The position numbers and the translations under genes are program-made. Below are positions 9,584 to 19,076 of a DNA stretch of 21,423 nt, piece by piece. The notes under the pieces were generated by a model. That model was not told where the DNA came from. It saw nothing but the letters and a program-made list of their open reading frames with translations, and did not search any database. Source of the stretch: Irineochytrium annulatum (lineage: Eukaryota; Chytridiomycota; Chytridiomycetes; Chytridiales; Chytridiaceae); assembly GCA_027600665.1 (NCBI GenBank), contig JADGJL010000430.1:1-21423 (forward strand). Direction: 5' to 3'. Every line of letters starts with the position of its first letter. The stretch's first letter is position 1.

Positions 9584-10433
9584 AAGGATCCTTAATACCC
9601 GGACGTTACGTAGAGGCTTTATTAAACAAAGTACATTATTACGCACTGAATCTGCATTTAGTATGCGCCACAAATGGGATTTGTGATTTGGAATTTGCGT
9701 CGTTTATCCTCCATCATGCATGTCGACGATCACCGCCATGGCACAATCATCCCTTCTCTCCTTTTGTCCATTTCTTTAAATCCAATGCTGGAGAGCATTT
9801 CCGCCAGCGTCCTCTTTTCTCGCCTTTACAGAAGTAATCAATAGGATTCGGAGCAACGAATGCCAGTATGTCGGCGATGCAGCGGCCGGCACAATGCACG
9901 CCAGCCAGGAGCCGGTCCATGGGACGAGAACCTTGGTAAGGTGAAGTCGACAACTGCAATAAGTCGATAGCCTTCAAAGTTATCTGGCGCATTCGCGGGC
10001 AGTCATCTTATCGGTTCTCTTCCAGGTTAAACTGAGGATGGCGTCGGCTTCAGATCGCGGGGATTGTGGCATCCGACAACCATGTCGAGTGGAAGTGACC
10101 AGAAGATGGAAGTCGGCCACCCACAACAAACGCCTGCCACGCCTGCGAGTCGAAGCTCACGATGGCCCCTGCCCTCCCTGCAGTCCTGGCACTGCGCCAA
10201 GATGACGAAGGACATACCCGAATGAATGGAAGTTCGTTAATGAGACTAAAATATAGCCGTAGAATCTGCCAATCGCAGTAATAAATCAAGCGCTCAACCT
10301 TATGCACTGACGCCTCTTTCCACTCGGCTCGTTAAACTTGTCAACTCCGCTTGTTTGCTTCCGTCAATTTTGTCAACCTCCAACCCCGATCCCAACTGGA
10401 TTCCATCGACCCCGCCAACGACCAACTAACTAA
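9584..10433. other. Intergenic region, 850 bp, with the LIM gene promoter
   Basis: It contains the 3' flank of glucosidase II beta (an AT-rich tail with TTATTAAACAAAG near 9620) and the promoter of the LIM gene. A CCAAT box lies at 10269-10273 on the plus strand, about 160 bp upstream of its ATG. A pyrimidine/CAA-rich leader (about 10330-10433) runs into CTAAATG. Minus-strand open frames of 81 and 85 codons (9747-9992 and 10050-10307) have no recognisable domain and I do not call them genes. I see no tRNA. Confidence 0.5.
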
Positions 10434-11183
10434 ATGTCCGCAAAGCAAGACTGCGGGGCGTGCAGCAAGGCCGTGTTTTCAACGGAAAAGGTGGAGGGCG
10501 CCGGCAAGTGGTGGCACCGGGTGAGTACACTTTTCGCACAGTGGTTGAAGTTCTCGCTAGTTGATACATTCGCCTTGCTACAGGGTTGCTTCAAATGCAG
10601 CGAGACATCATGTGGGATCACCCTGAATCTGAAAACGTTCCAGGCGAAGGAGGGGAAGCTGTACTGCGGCCAGCATGTGCCGAAGCACAAGGCGACGGCA
10701 ATTGCTGACTCGATGTCGATGGTTCAGGTTAGCGTGGCTTTTTTTTGGAGTGAATGCACATGGGAGAGGAGCTAATGATTCGTGACAGGCCTTAAACGCA
10801 CCTAAAAAAGGCAACGAGGGCTTGCACAAGGTCCAGGTGAGATCCTATGCTGATGTTTATGCTTCCTAGCTCGCCATGGAATTGTTCTCTGATTTAACAA
10901 TTTTCACAGCTCGGTACCGGAGAAGCCCCGACTTACGGGATCGAGACGATGTCGCACCAACATGCCCTCAGTGAGTTCTTTGACAATTAATACGCAACGA
11001 AAAGTTGCCTAAATCCGTTTATTTGCGTACAAAGACGCCCCTCGACGATCCGCGGAGAACATTGGACACGTTCAGAAGACGCCGCGCGGGCTCGGGTCTG
11101 ATTCAGACGTCAGCGGGAGGAACAGCACGGGCAGCAGGGGCAGCAGGGGTTCGCTGACGGAGAAGAAGGAGGTGCAAGTTTGA
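10434..11183 (+). CDS. Small single-LIM-domain protein with tandem C-terminal repeats
   Basis: Zinc-binding adaptor, likely associated with actin or the cytoskeleton as is usual for small LIM proteins. Five exons (10434-10520, 10584-10727, 10789-10836, 10910-10970, 11035-11183) encode 162 aa; introns are 63, 61, 73 and 64 nt. The LIM domain covers residues 7-60, with zinc ligands C7, C10, H28, C31, C34, C39, C57 and H60. The C34-C39 spacing is two residues longer than the usual C-x2-C. The segment GITLNLKTFQ...GKLYCGQH resembles the LASP/nebulette LIM. After it comes a roughly 34-residue repeat in two copies (starting about M73 and M107), each with ALNAP followed by KK or RR. A Ser/Gly/Arg-rich tail ends EKKEVQV. 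The first intron is 63 nt and lacks in-frame stops, but splicing is needed to join H28 to C31 correctly. Confidence 0.93.
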
Positions 11184-11408
11184 TCGGTGGTGCATCTATT
11201 TCCAACATCGGCATTAGCAGTCTTATCTATGATTTAGCAAACAAGGGTCGTGTCCAAAAGCGTTAGCTTAGAATTTACATAATATATATCGGCATATGAC
11301 CTTTAGAGTTAACGAGCACGTGACATCGTAATTCTGCTGTCGGGTGTATTTTTATATCATGAACGTTGTCAGAGCTTGTGATGAATGTCGGACTTTTAAA
11401 GCCGAACG

Positions 11409-12906
11409 ATGTTGAGGGGCGACTCGTCAGGCTCCAACCGCTATCAGCGGCGAGGTCCTGGTCGAACGCGGGTGACCGGCAGCACAGAGTCCTGTCACGC
11501 CTCGAATGAGGACGCCCCGAAGAAAGGGCTGCTCTCGAAGCAGCCCATCCCGCTACCTCCTCGAGCACCTTCTTTCCCCAGGGAAGCCTCTACAGCGACC
11601 CTGGAGCGCGCCCACACGGACCTGACGATCCGGAACCAGCATCTGACGTCGCTTCTGATGGACGCGCAGCGGAAGGCGCTGGAGCAGGCGAGGGAGATCG
11701 GAGTGCTTAGGCATGCGCTGACAGTCCAGGAGCGGCAGAGGCAGGCGATGGATACCGGGATCATGGGAGCATGTGCTCGTCCTCGAATGAGGGGCGGGGA
11801 ACTCGTACTTTCTCTCATTGTCTTTCTTGTTTTTTCTGTGTCTGATTCAGTCGCAATAATCCTTGCAGAGCGAGTCGAACAGCTACGTCGACGACCTGCC
11901 CGTGCGTGACGGGGAAAACGACGCATCAGCGGACACCTCTTTTGATGCGCTCGCCGATCACGATGAAAGCCAGCAGCAGAGCGAGCGGGACGACAGCTGC
12001 TCCTCAATTGCCGAGGAAGCCATCGACCGCGACGCGAAATTGCTAGTCTTGCTGTCGTGCCGCGATCAGACCATAGCGACGCTTCAGCACACGGTGTCCA
12101 CATTACGCGCCGAGGTGGCGTCGTTGCGCCTGGGCGAAAAGCATCATGAGGAGGAGATGCAGGCGCTACGGGAGGAGTTGCGGAGATATGAGGAAGGGGC
12201 GTGGAATGGGGAGCACGGGGAGGTGAGGGGCCGTCCTCGGCAACGGGGGAGTCCGAAGACGGCAAAGGCGACGGAGCAGAAAGAGGAGCCGCAGCATCTG
12301 CGCAAACCGAGAATGCTTCATCGGAGGACGTATGTGGACCCAAGCGGGAAGGAGTTTGTCGTGATGGAGTCGGCACGGGAAGTGGCAGAGGCGGAGGGAG
12401 GCGATGCGAACGAAGGGCCGAAATGGCTGGATCTGGAGCGATCGCCAAGGCTCCAGATGGTTCCTCAGTCATTAGAGCGGCGGAACGGAACACTCGGGCA
12501 ACCGCCCGCGGCCGCAAGACGGGCGACATCCATGAACTCAAATCTGTCGTCGTTGGCGCACCTAAAACCTCCTCGTATGGAAATCCCATCAATACCGACG
12601 TCTTCCGCATCCCCGACACGTCGAGGTATCCTCAATTCGCACCCACGAGCGCTGGATTTGTCACCAACGAAGTCCGTCTCCTTTCACCTCACGCCGCATG
12701 ACGCGGACGCGGGACATACTCCACAAATTGTAGATCCTGTGCAGAACAGATTGACGCAGCTGGAGATGGAGAGGGATGGGCTCGAGGAGGAGTTGCTGAT
12801 GAGGTACACGGAGATTAGGAAGAACGGGGAGTGGTTTGTGAACGAGCTGGAGAAGCGGGATAGAGAGTTGGAGCAAATTCGGCGGGAGGCGTTGGTATTA
12901 AAGTAG
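11409..12906 (+). CDS. Coiled-coil protein of unknown function
   Basis: Two exons (11409-11804, 11869-12906) encode about 477 aa. The 64-nt intron (GTACTT donor, CTTGCAG acceptor) is the phase-0 pair that joins the two frames; the donor is not ideal. The N-terminal ~60 residues are basic and Ser/Pro-rich. Residues about 64-115 form a heptad-like helix (LERAHTDLTIRNQHLTSLLM...). After the splice come an acidic Ser/Asp-rich linker, a second coiled coil (about 185-240: DAKLLVLLSCRDQTIATLQ...LREELRRYEE), a long low-complexity middle with SPTR and SPTK phosphorylation-like sites, and a final coiled coil (QLEMERDGLEEELL...REALVLK). No catalytic or membrane motif is seen. The helix/linker pattern suits a scaffold or a septum/spindle-type structural protein, but I cannot name it. 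Confidence 0.7.
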
Positions 12907-13059
12907 ATGCTATCTGTATACATGTAGCTTGGTCAAATGAAACCCCAATTATAGACAGTACCGAACGCTAGCAATGCGGAAACATTTTAAATAAAAAACG
13001 AAGTTAAGGAAGCAGAAATTGCATGGTATTTCTTTTCTGTACAGATACGTGATACGCTA
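12907..13059. other. Convergent 3' region
   Basis: A 153-bp gap between two converging stop codons, AT-rich, with AAATAAAA near 12989 on the plus strand that could be a polyadenylation signal. Nothing else is seen. Confidence 0.4.
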
Positions 13060-13647
13060 TTACACCAGCGTCAAATCAACCAAATCAAACGTCCCCCGCC
13101 CCGGTCTCGTCAGTCTATCCTTCAACATCTCCTCCTTCCTCTCCCCATCCTCCCTCGCTAGTTTCTTCGCCAACTCCAAGATATACGTGTAGCGCCCCAA
13201 CGAATCCATCTTCAGGTACGCCTCCGCGTCCACCGCGTCCCTTAGCTTCTGCTTCGCTTCCTTCTTCGACCCCAGCCCCACGATCGGCTCCTGGTTGCCC
13301 GAATCGTCCCGTACCGTCACGATTTTGCACTGCTTCTCGATGTCGTAGCGAAAGTGGACCTTCCCCCTGATGGTCGCGAACAGCGTGTGGTCTCGACCGA
13401 CGCCAACACCGGGCCCGGCGCGGAATGGAGTGCCGCGCTGGCGGACGAGGATGACGCCAGGTTTGACGAGGGAGCCGTTCTGACGCTTGATTCCTAACAT
13501 CTTGGGTTGGGAGTCGCGCCCGTTGGCCGAGGAACCACCGGCCTTCTTTGTGGCCGTGCGGACTTGAGATTGGAGGTGGATGACGGGCGCCGGCCGGGGC
13601 GCGGTCGGCGCCATCGTCGGGAGCCGCCGGCTGATGAGGAACGACAT
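13060..13647 (-). CDS. MRPL27: Mitochondrial large-subunit ribosomal protein bL27m
   Basis: Component of the mitoribosome 50S-like subunit near the peptidyl-transferase centre. A single exon of 195 aa. Residues 1 to about 32 are Arg/Ser/Pro-rich with few acidic residues, as expected for a mitochondrial presequence. The bL27 core follows: [15 protein letters not shown] (the glycine-rich, tRNA-contacting N-terminal arm after cleavage), [33 protein letters not shown] and DHTLFA. A C-terminal extension of about 85 residues, charged and helical, goes beyond bacterial L27, as in fungal homologues. I chose the Met at 13647. An in-frame Met at 13692 would add 15 residues, but the shorter form gives a cleaner presequence. 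Confidence 0.95.
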   Translation of the reverse strand: MSFLISRRLPTMAPTAPRPAPVIHLQSQVRTATKKAGGSSANGRDSQPKMLGIKRQNGSLVKPGVILVRQRGTPFRAGPGVGVGRDHTLFATIRGKVHFRYDIEKQCKIVTVRDDSGNQEPIVGLGSKKEAKQKLRDAVDAEAYLKMDSLGRYTYILELAKKLAREDGERKEEMLKDRLTRPGRGTFDLVDLTLV

Positions 13648-14148
13648 CTTCAATTGCGAAAACGACAAATTTGACGAACGTGCGTCCCTCATTAAAAAAC
13701 TGGATGTGAAGCCTTCCCAAGCTCTAGCGAGCTTTTAAAAAACAGTGCGCCGTGATCGTTGTCGTCAGCCACGCCGCTTGCATCTCACCGATATCGACCA
13801 ACCCACTGGCTCGCCGCCACTCTGCAACCTTCGACACGGTCGCCCGCTACCGGAGGCCGCGTGCGTCGTAGCATGGTCATCAAGCGGCAGCCTCAAGATC
13901 CGACCTGCTAGCGAACGAACCTATCCTTCTGGACTGATGAGAGCGGCGTCCGACGGGCGTCGAAGCAAATTCAATCCCCATGGCACATGTTTCTGTGGGA
14001 CGGATGAGTGAAATGCTGAAGCTCATTGGCAAGAAACGGTTACGTAAACATCAAAACGAGTGTTTATGCAAGCACATTTGTACTGAAATTAATTGATGTC
14101 GGCAGAATAATTTTTCATGACTGCAAGGGAAGAGCACTTCCTTTTTTT
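13648..14148. other. Intergenic region upstream of bL27m
   Basis: It contains the bL27m promoter and the 3' flank of the MscL-like gene. The minus-strand MscL stop (14149-14151) is followed directly by an A8 tract (T8 on the plus strand, 14142-14149). An open plus-strand frame at 13745-14011 is Arg/Pro-rich without domains and is not called. No RNA gene is recognised. Confidence 0.4.
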
Positions 14149-15170
14149 TCACGGAAGCGTCAGCACCAGAGACGGCGTCTCGACGTCATATCTGCCCTTA
14201 ATTACCGCGCTCTTTGCAATCTCCCTTGTCATCTCCTCTGTCGGCGGATCCACATTGCTCGTGCACTGCGAACATCGCGTCGCCTTCGAGGGTATCCACG
14301 TACAACAGTACGGACACTCGCGGACCTTGTTTTGCGTTTTCCCTTGCTTTGATGGCTTGACCTCCTTGCGGTCGGAGGACTCGGCATGCTGCCGAAGCGA
14401 GTTCAAGGAACCCGACGTGCTCATCTTGATCCGGGACTGCAGCGCCTTCGACGTCCGGTTCACCATTAAGAGGGCCCGGATGAGGAGAAAAATGAAGAAC
14501 GCGATCAGGATGAAATTGATGACGTTCTGGAGGAAGGAACCGAAGTTCCAGGTCACCGCCCCCAGAGCGCGCGCAACCGAAGGTGTCGCGATACTGCTGC
14601 AATTTCCCTCGTTCTTGAGGCAGAGGTCGGCATCAGGGGGCTTGAGGTAAATGAAGGCATCTTCCAGCTGCGTGCCGATGGCCGCGCCTAGTACCAAAGC
14701 TATGGTGTTGGCAACGCGGACACGACAAATAATGAATAGTCGAACGCACCGATAAGCGGAGCGAAAATGTCATTCACCAGACTCGCGACCACTGAGGTAA
14801 AGGCCGCTCCAAGGACGAGGCCGATGGCGAGCTCGACGGCGCGCCCTTGCGAGAGAAACGCCTTGAAATCCCCAAAGAATCGCCTCGTTGACTTGCCGGC
14901 GCGGCGTGTCGCGCCGTACAGCCTTCTTCGAACCCGGGAGCCGCGGCGCCTCTTTTCGACGGTCCGGGGTCCCGGCTCCGATATCGTGATGTGGACAGAC
15001 GAGGACGAAGCGGTCGGGTTTGGCGCCAGGTTCAGGGTGTCTGTCGAGGTCGCGGGCGGCGGCGAGGCGTCGACGCCGCAGGACGCGTTGAGAAGGTCCA
15101 TCAGCGATGTTGAAGATCTTCCTGGATTGTTCCGATTTACATCATGCCAAATAAACATCAAGGGCCACAA
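14149..15170 (-). CDS. mscL: MscL-type mechanosensitive channel with C-terminal zinc knuckle
   Basis: Homologue of the bacterial large-conductance mechanosensitive channel, a tension-gated pore that relieves osmotic shock. Exons complement(14750-15170, 14149-14687) encode about 319 aa; the intron is 62 nt (GTGCGT donor, ACTAG acceptor). The N-terminal ~100 residues are a Ser/Pro then very basic extension. The MscL core follows: FKAFLSQGRAVELAIGLVLG with AAFTSVVASLVNDIFAPLIG (TM1, about 102-141), a periplasm-like loop with two Cys, and FLQNVINFILIAFFIFLLIR (TM2, about 192-211). The C-terminal domain has CPYC-x10-CSQC (about 264-281), a zinc-ribbon-like knuckle. With this splice the TM1-loop spacing equals that of E. 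coli MscL. An alternative acceptor at 14700 adds four residues (ALVL). The start could instead be Met at 15101 (296 aa). Location in plasma membrane or organelle is unknown. Confidence 0.88.
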
Positions 15171-15402
15171 TTGATAAGAAGTGAGTGAATTGATGCCCTG
15201 GCTCTTCGCCGAGCATAACGCGTGCTAAGGCGTTCTACTTATATCGGCATGCGCGACCCCTTTTGCGCACATAACAGCGGTCCAGAACGGTCTCAACCTC
15301 TATGATTGGGATGCGTTCCGTAAATAGTCCTTGAAGGTGTCGTTTACCCGCCTTCGCGTACCCATCCGGCGGCAGCGTCCTCAGGTCCATCCGGCCATTG
15401 CG
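15171..15402. promoter_or_regulatory. Divergent promoter between the MscL-like and zinc-module genes
   Basis: 232 bp between the two start codons (302 bp if the MscL-like start is at 15101). It includes TTATATC at about 15239-15245, a possible TATA-like element for the plus-strand gene. An in-frame TAG at 15325-15327 shows that the first ATG of the plus-strand gene is at 15403. Confidence 0.4.
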
Positions 15403-18093
15403 ATGTCGCAGCGACGTCAGATCTTCGCGCGCGGCGACGACAGCGACTCCCGCCTCTCATTCGCTTCTGCGAAGATGGACTTGGAGGTCGTCGACCTGGA
15501 GGCGGAATGCGAGCCGTATCCGGAATCTGACTCAGAGGGATCCGCAGAGGAGATGAGCGGGCCGGGGAGTTGGATGGCCGCCAGCAAGACCCTCCACGAG
15601 ATCGCCGAGAGCCACGGTGCCGCGCCGCCGCCTATCAACATGGCAGCTGTCGCGGCGGCCATCTCCCCTACGGATTCCGAGGGGGAGCACCGGAATGGCG
15701 GGAGCCGGGAGGTGAGCAGGGGGGCCAGCAGTGAGGGGCGGTTCGCGGCCGAACTGGTTGCCGGGTCGCCAGAGTCCATTCCCGCCAACTCGGCTTCCAC
15801 AACCGCGTCGGACAACGCGCCGTTGTCAAGGTTTATACAGCACGGGCCCCCCGCCGCGGATCGCGTACCGATGGAGGGGCCGCCGACGTCGCATGTGCAT
15901 TTCAACGACCTGTACGGGCCGAGAACGGTGCTCTCGCCGATTGAAAGCGTGGGCAGTCGATCCACCCAGTTTACGCCAAAGAAAGGTCCGTGTTGTAATT
16001 TGTAATTTCGTCTTTCATTTTGATTCCGTCTAACAAATACATGTATATCAGCCCGGTCGCGTTCGTCCCCAACTTCCCCATTCGACCCGGAAGATGACGT
16101 GCCCCTTTCCATTTACTCGCGCCCCTACAGCGACCGAGCTTCCACTGTGGGCTCCCACGACACTCGAAGCGCGCCGAGCGATCGCTCCAGTCACCGCCAG
16201 CGGTCGTCGCGGTCGCCTCACCGCGCGCGGTTCCATCACTCCACCTCGCCATACTCCCACACACCACCACACGTGCACTACGACCATTCCCCGAGCTGCT
16301 CGGACCACTCGCACCACCACTCGCACCCTTTTCACTCGTATGGAGCACCATCACCAATGTCTCAGGGAAGCCCTGGGTTCGCAAGCTTCGCCGGCGCGTT
16401 TGCGGGTGCCACACCAACGGCCGACCTGGATCCGGCCATGATGGGAGTAGCGATGACTGTCGCGCATGTGATTTTGCTGAGGTTCGAGCCATGGATGGCG
16501 GAGACTAGCCGGTGGATGGGTGGGATCGACAGGGCTGTTGCGGACATGCGGGAGCAGATGGCGGCGCTGAGGAGTGAGGTGGCCGCGCTGTCGATGGCGG
16601 GTGGGAAAGGGATTCGTAAGTTCTCTCGATTTTAGGGATAGAAGGTCGCTAATTTTGCTTTCGCAAATTAAAACGTGTAGCCAAGGCTTTAGATGGACGG
16701 ACCGGCCAACCCCTCCTGCAGGTCGAACGCGAGATGAATGATGCTAAAGCAAAGCTCGTAGAGGGATCGCTTGCGTACCAGCAGATTATGAAGAACCAGA
16801 AGGAGCGGGAGGAGGCCAATCATACTAACCAGCGGATGTCGATGGCCGTTAACAGCAAAAGCACGTCCTCTTCCGCCAGGAACTCCACCGATAAAAGAAA
16901 GACTTTGTTGCAATTTGAGGGGTTCAACTTCGCCGCTGTGGCCGCGGGGGACGTGGCAGCTAAGATTGAGAGCGTGCCGAAGAGGCAAACGTGTGTGAGA
17001 TGTGATGGTATGGAGCGGAGACGTTAGCGTTTAGTTTCATTGCTGATTGAAATGTTGTCCTGCAGGTATCGGGTATTTCCACGATCCGACGTCGCAGAAG
17101 AAACACAACACGGAGCCGGACGTCCAGTGCAAGAAGTGCATGACTTGCACCCGTAAGTTGATAAAAATGCATCGTTCTTTTACGAGAGCCTAACGATTAT
17201 TTTGATAGTTTGTACTGGCACCGGAATTATCATGAATGCAACACCCTGCGACACATGCAATTGTAAGTTTTCCGTTTTTATAACGTGTTATTTCAACCGT
17301 TGACCTCTGCCTCGTTTTTCTAGCAAACGGTCACATCCATCCTGATAGCGCCGCGTGCACGAAGGGCTTCCACTGCGACGCCTGCAAACCATGCACCAAA
17401 TGCAGCGGGAAGGGCCTTATTCCCGAAACTGAGGCCCAGCAGGCCGTCGGTGGCTGGGTACCTACGTCTGGCCTTCTCGCGGCGCAACGGATGTCTATGA
17501 TGCCCAAGCCGCCCGGACCCCGGCCAGTATCAGCATCCACGTCACCATCAACTATTTCGGACAGCTCGACAGTGGCGGCCTCACAGCCGAGTTCGGCTAC
17601 GTACGAGGATGCCGCGCCCGGCAAAGGCGAGTTGGCTGCGTACGAAAGCGGAGCCACCGCTTCCACCATCGGGGCGAGCGACATGATCAGCCCGCAGCAA
17701 TCCATCCGCTCGGAATCGTCATCAAACTCTTTTGTCCCTTCACTGAACGCCCAGCCGACTACAGTAAACGTTAAGGCGGCTGGCGCTCAGAAGGAGAAGG
17801 AGCAGCGCAAGTCGGCGTTTGGGTCTCTTAAGAAGGCCTTCTCCCGTAATTCAATGCACGGGTCCACGGGCCAGCTGACGGGCTCGGGGAGTGTTGGGCA
17901 ACTCCCGAGCGCGGGCGGGTCTGTGTCGCAGACGAATTTAAGCAGCGGTGGCAGCTCGGTTGAGGAGGACGAGGTTGGGAAGCGGCGGTCGGCTACGGTG
18001 TTGAACGCGCAGACGAAACCGGGGGCGCAGGGGAAGACGGCAATGTTTAGGTCACTGTCGACACAAAATTTGGAAGGCAAGAAGTCATCATAA
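15403..18093 (+). CDS. Large low-complexity protein with two tandem DnaJ-like CxxC zinc modules
   Basis: Six exons (15403-15985, 16052-16615, 16681-17007, 17066-17152, 17209-17262, 17324-18093) encode 794 aa; introns are 56-66 nt with GTAAGT, GTATGG or GTCCGT donors. The N-terminal ~300 residues are acidic then Ser/Arg/His-rich, with a dense His stretch near 260-300. A helical segment with coiled-coil character lies at about 310-375. The Cys-rich core (487-569) consists of two similar modules: C487-x2-C490 with GIGYFHD, then C513, C516, C519, C522 with GTG; and C534-x2-C537 with GHIHP, then C556, C559, C562, C565 with GKG. The CxxCxGxG elements recall the zinc-binding domain of DnaJ/Hsp40 but no J domain is present. 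The C-terminal ~220 residues are Ser/Thr-rich and disordered. I recall similar CxxC modules in unnamed fungal proteins; the function is unknown. Confidence 0.85.
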
Positions 18094-19076
18094 GAAGGAC
18101 GACGGTCATATCATTTTGTTAACCTACATCCACTTTAGTTTTTGTTTGGGAAGTCATATTGCGTGGTTCCACGCTAATCCCCATTTCCATTCAAATGTCG
18201 GTTGCACATTTTCTTCAAGAGGTCAGCACTTCTGAGCCTTAATGTTTTCTAATAACATCACACGAATGGCCGCGTTACTTTGCAACTTGAAGCGCTGAGC
18301 CTAAGGCGCGCGAAAAAACTTATTTTTTACTTTCTTCCGGCTTCGAGCGATCCGAAACCCAAAGATAGAACCCACGCACCTAGAGTATCGTAAAGACGAT
18401 ACTCCAGGCGCATCCTCCCTCTACTTTATTTATCCCTCAAGCTCTCGTCGACGCCGCTCAGCGTCGCGCCGTCATCGCCCTTTGCTCAAACCACTTAATA
18501 GCTTCGCGGCGGTGACCACGAACACCAACAGGCGTACCTTTCGTCCCACTCTGAATGTGCCGAACGCGCCCGTCCTTTGCAACACTCAATGATCCAGATC
18601 TCACAGTGATGATTTTTAATTTTTTCAAAGCGTCAGTTTGTCCGTGATTCCTCTCGTCGGTCAATTGCGTCCGATCTCTGTCCCATTCCCTGCCAGCCCG
18701 GCCTGCTCCGGCTCTCACGCTCGGCTCGCCGCGTATCTCGCTTTGTCAACAATCCATCCTTCCTGCAACAACACCCGAGTTCAAGTCAGAAGGTCCGGCA
18801 TGGTCGCGCCTGTCGGCCGCCCACATGACCACCAGGATAGTCGTTGAGGAAACTTTAAGCCGAAGCGTAAACGACGGGGCTGAGGAAGTCAGAGCCAACA
18901 AGTTTGCCCGCTGGTGCCTTGGGTCCAAGCAAGTGTTCGCTTAGCCAAGAACGTCGATAGAACGGTCGAGGTTAGGATGAAGTGTTCAAACATCCAAGCA
19001 AGGCCCCTCTTTGCATTTATTAGATAATTCCTGTGGTCCTTAAATCCGGACAGCAGAAACCTTTGGAACCAATCTG
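18094..19076. other. Gene-poor interval
   Basis: No intact gene is recognised. It holds the 3' flank of the zinc-module gene, homopolymer-rich stretches (GCGAAAAAACTTATTTTTTAC near 18309) and a strong hairpin at 18375-18411. A minus-strand frame at 18458-18718 ends in a basic stretch (KDGRVRHI, then GVRGHRREAIKWFEQRA) that looks protein-like. It has no clear start or neighbours in frame and could be gene debris. Confidence 0.4.
18375..18411. repeat. Inverted repeat / strong hairpin
   Basis: A perfect 9-bp stem (GAGTATCGT at 18383-18391 and ACGATACTC at 18396-18404) encloses the loop AAAG. Flanking bases extend the pairing with a few mismatches (GCACCT against AGGCGC). It lies in a non-coding stretch downstream of the zinc-module gene. 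It is not a tRNA: there is no T-arm or acceptor-stem partner. Confidence 0.55.

Noticed and set aside
9747..10307. Two minus-strand frames of 81 and 85 codons
   Set aside because: No domain, no convincing splice partners, and they overlap the LIM promoter. Could be debris, but not supportable as genes.
11495..12619. A 374-codon open frame on the minus strand
   Set aside because: It is antisense to the coiled-coil gene, rich in Pro/Ser/Arg as expected for a GC-rich shadow frame, and has no domain.
13745..14011. An 88-codon plus-strand frame upstream of bL27m
   Set aside because: Arg/Pro/Ser-rich without motif or homologue-like features; it sits in the bL27m promoter region.
14688..14749. A frameshift in the MscL-like gene
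   Set aside because: A standard 62-nt GT-AG intron with good sites restores the frame and the family spacing, so no break is needed.
18330..18420. A tRNA around the hairpin and the GGCTTCGAGC sequence
   Set aside because: The T-stem does not pair and no acceptor stem or D-arm can be drawn on either strand.
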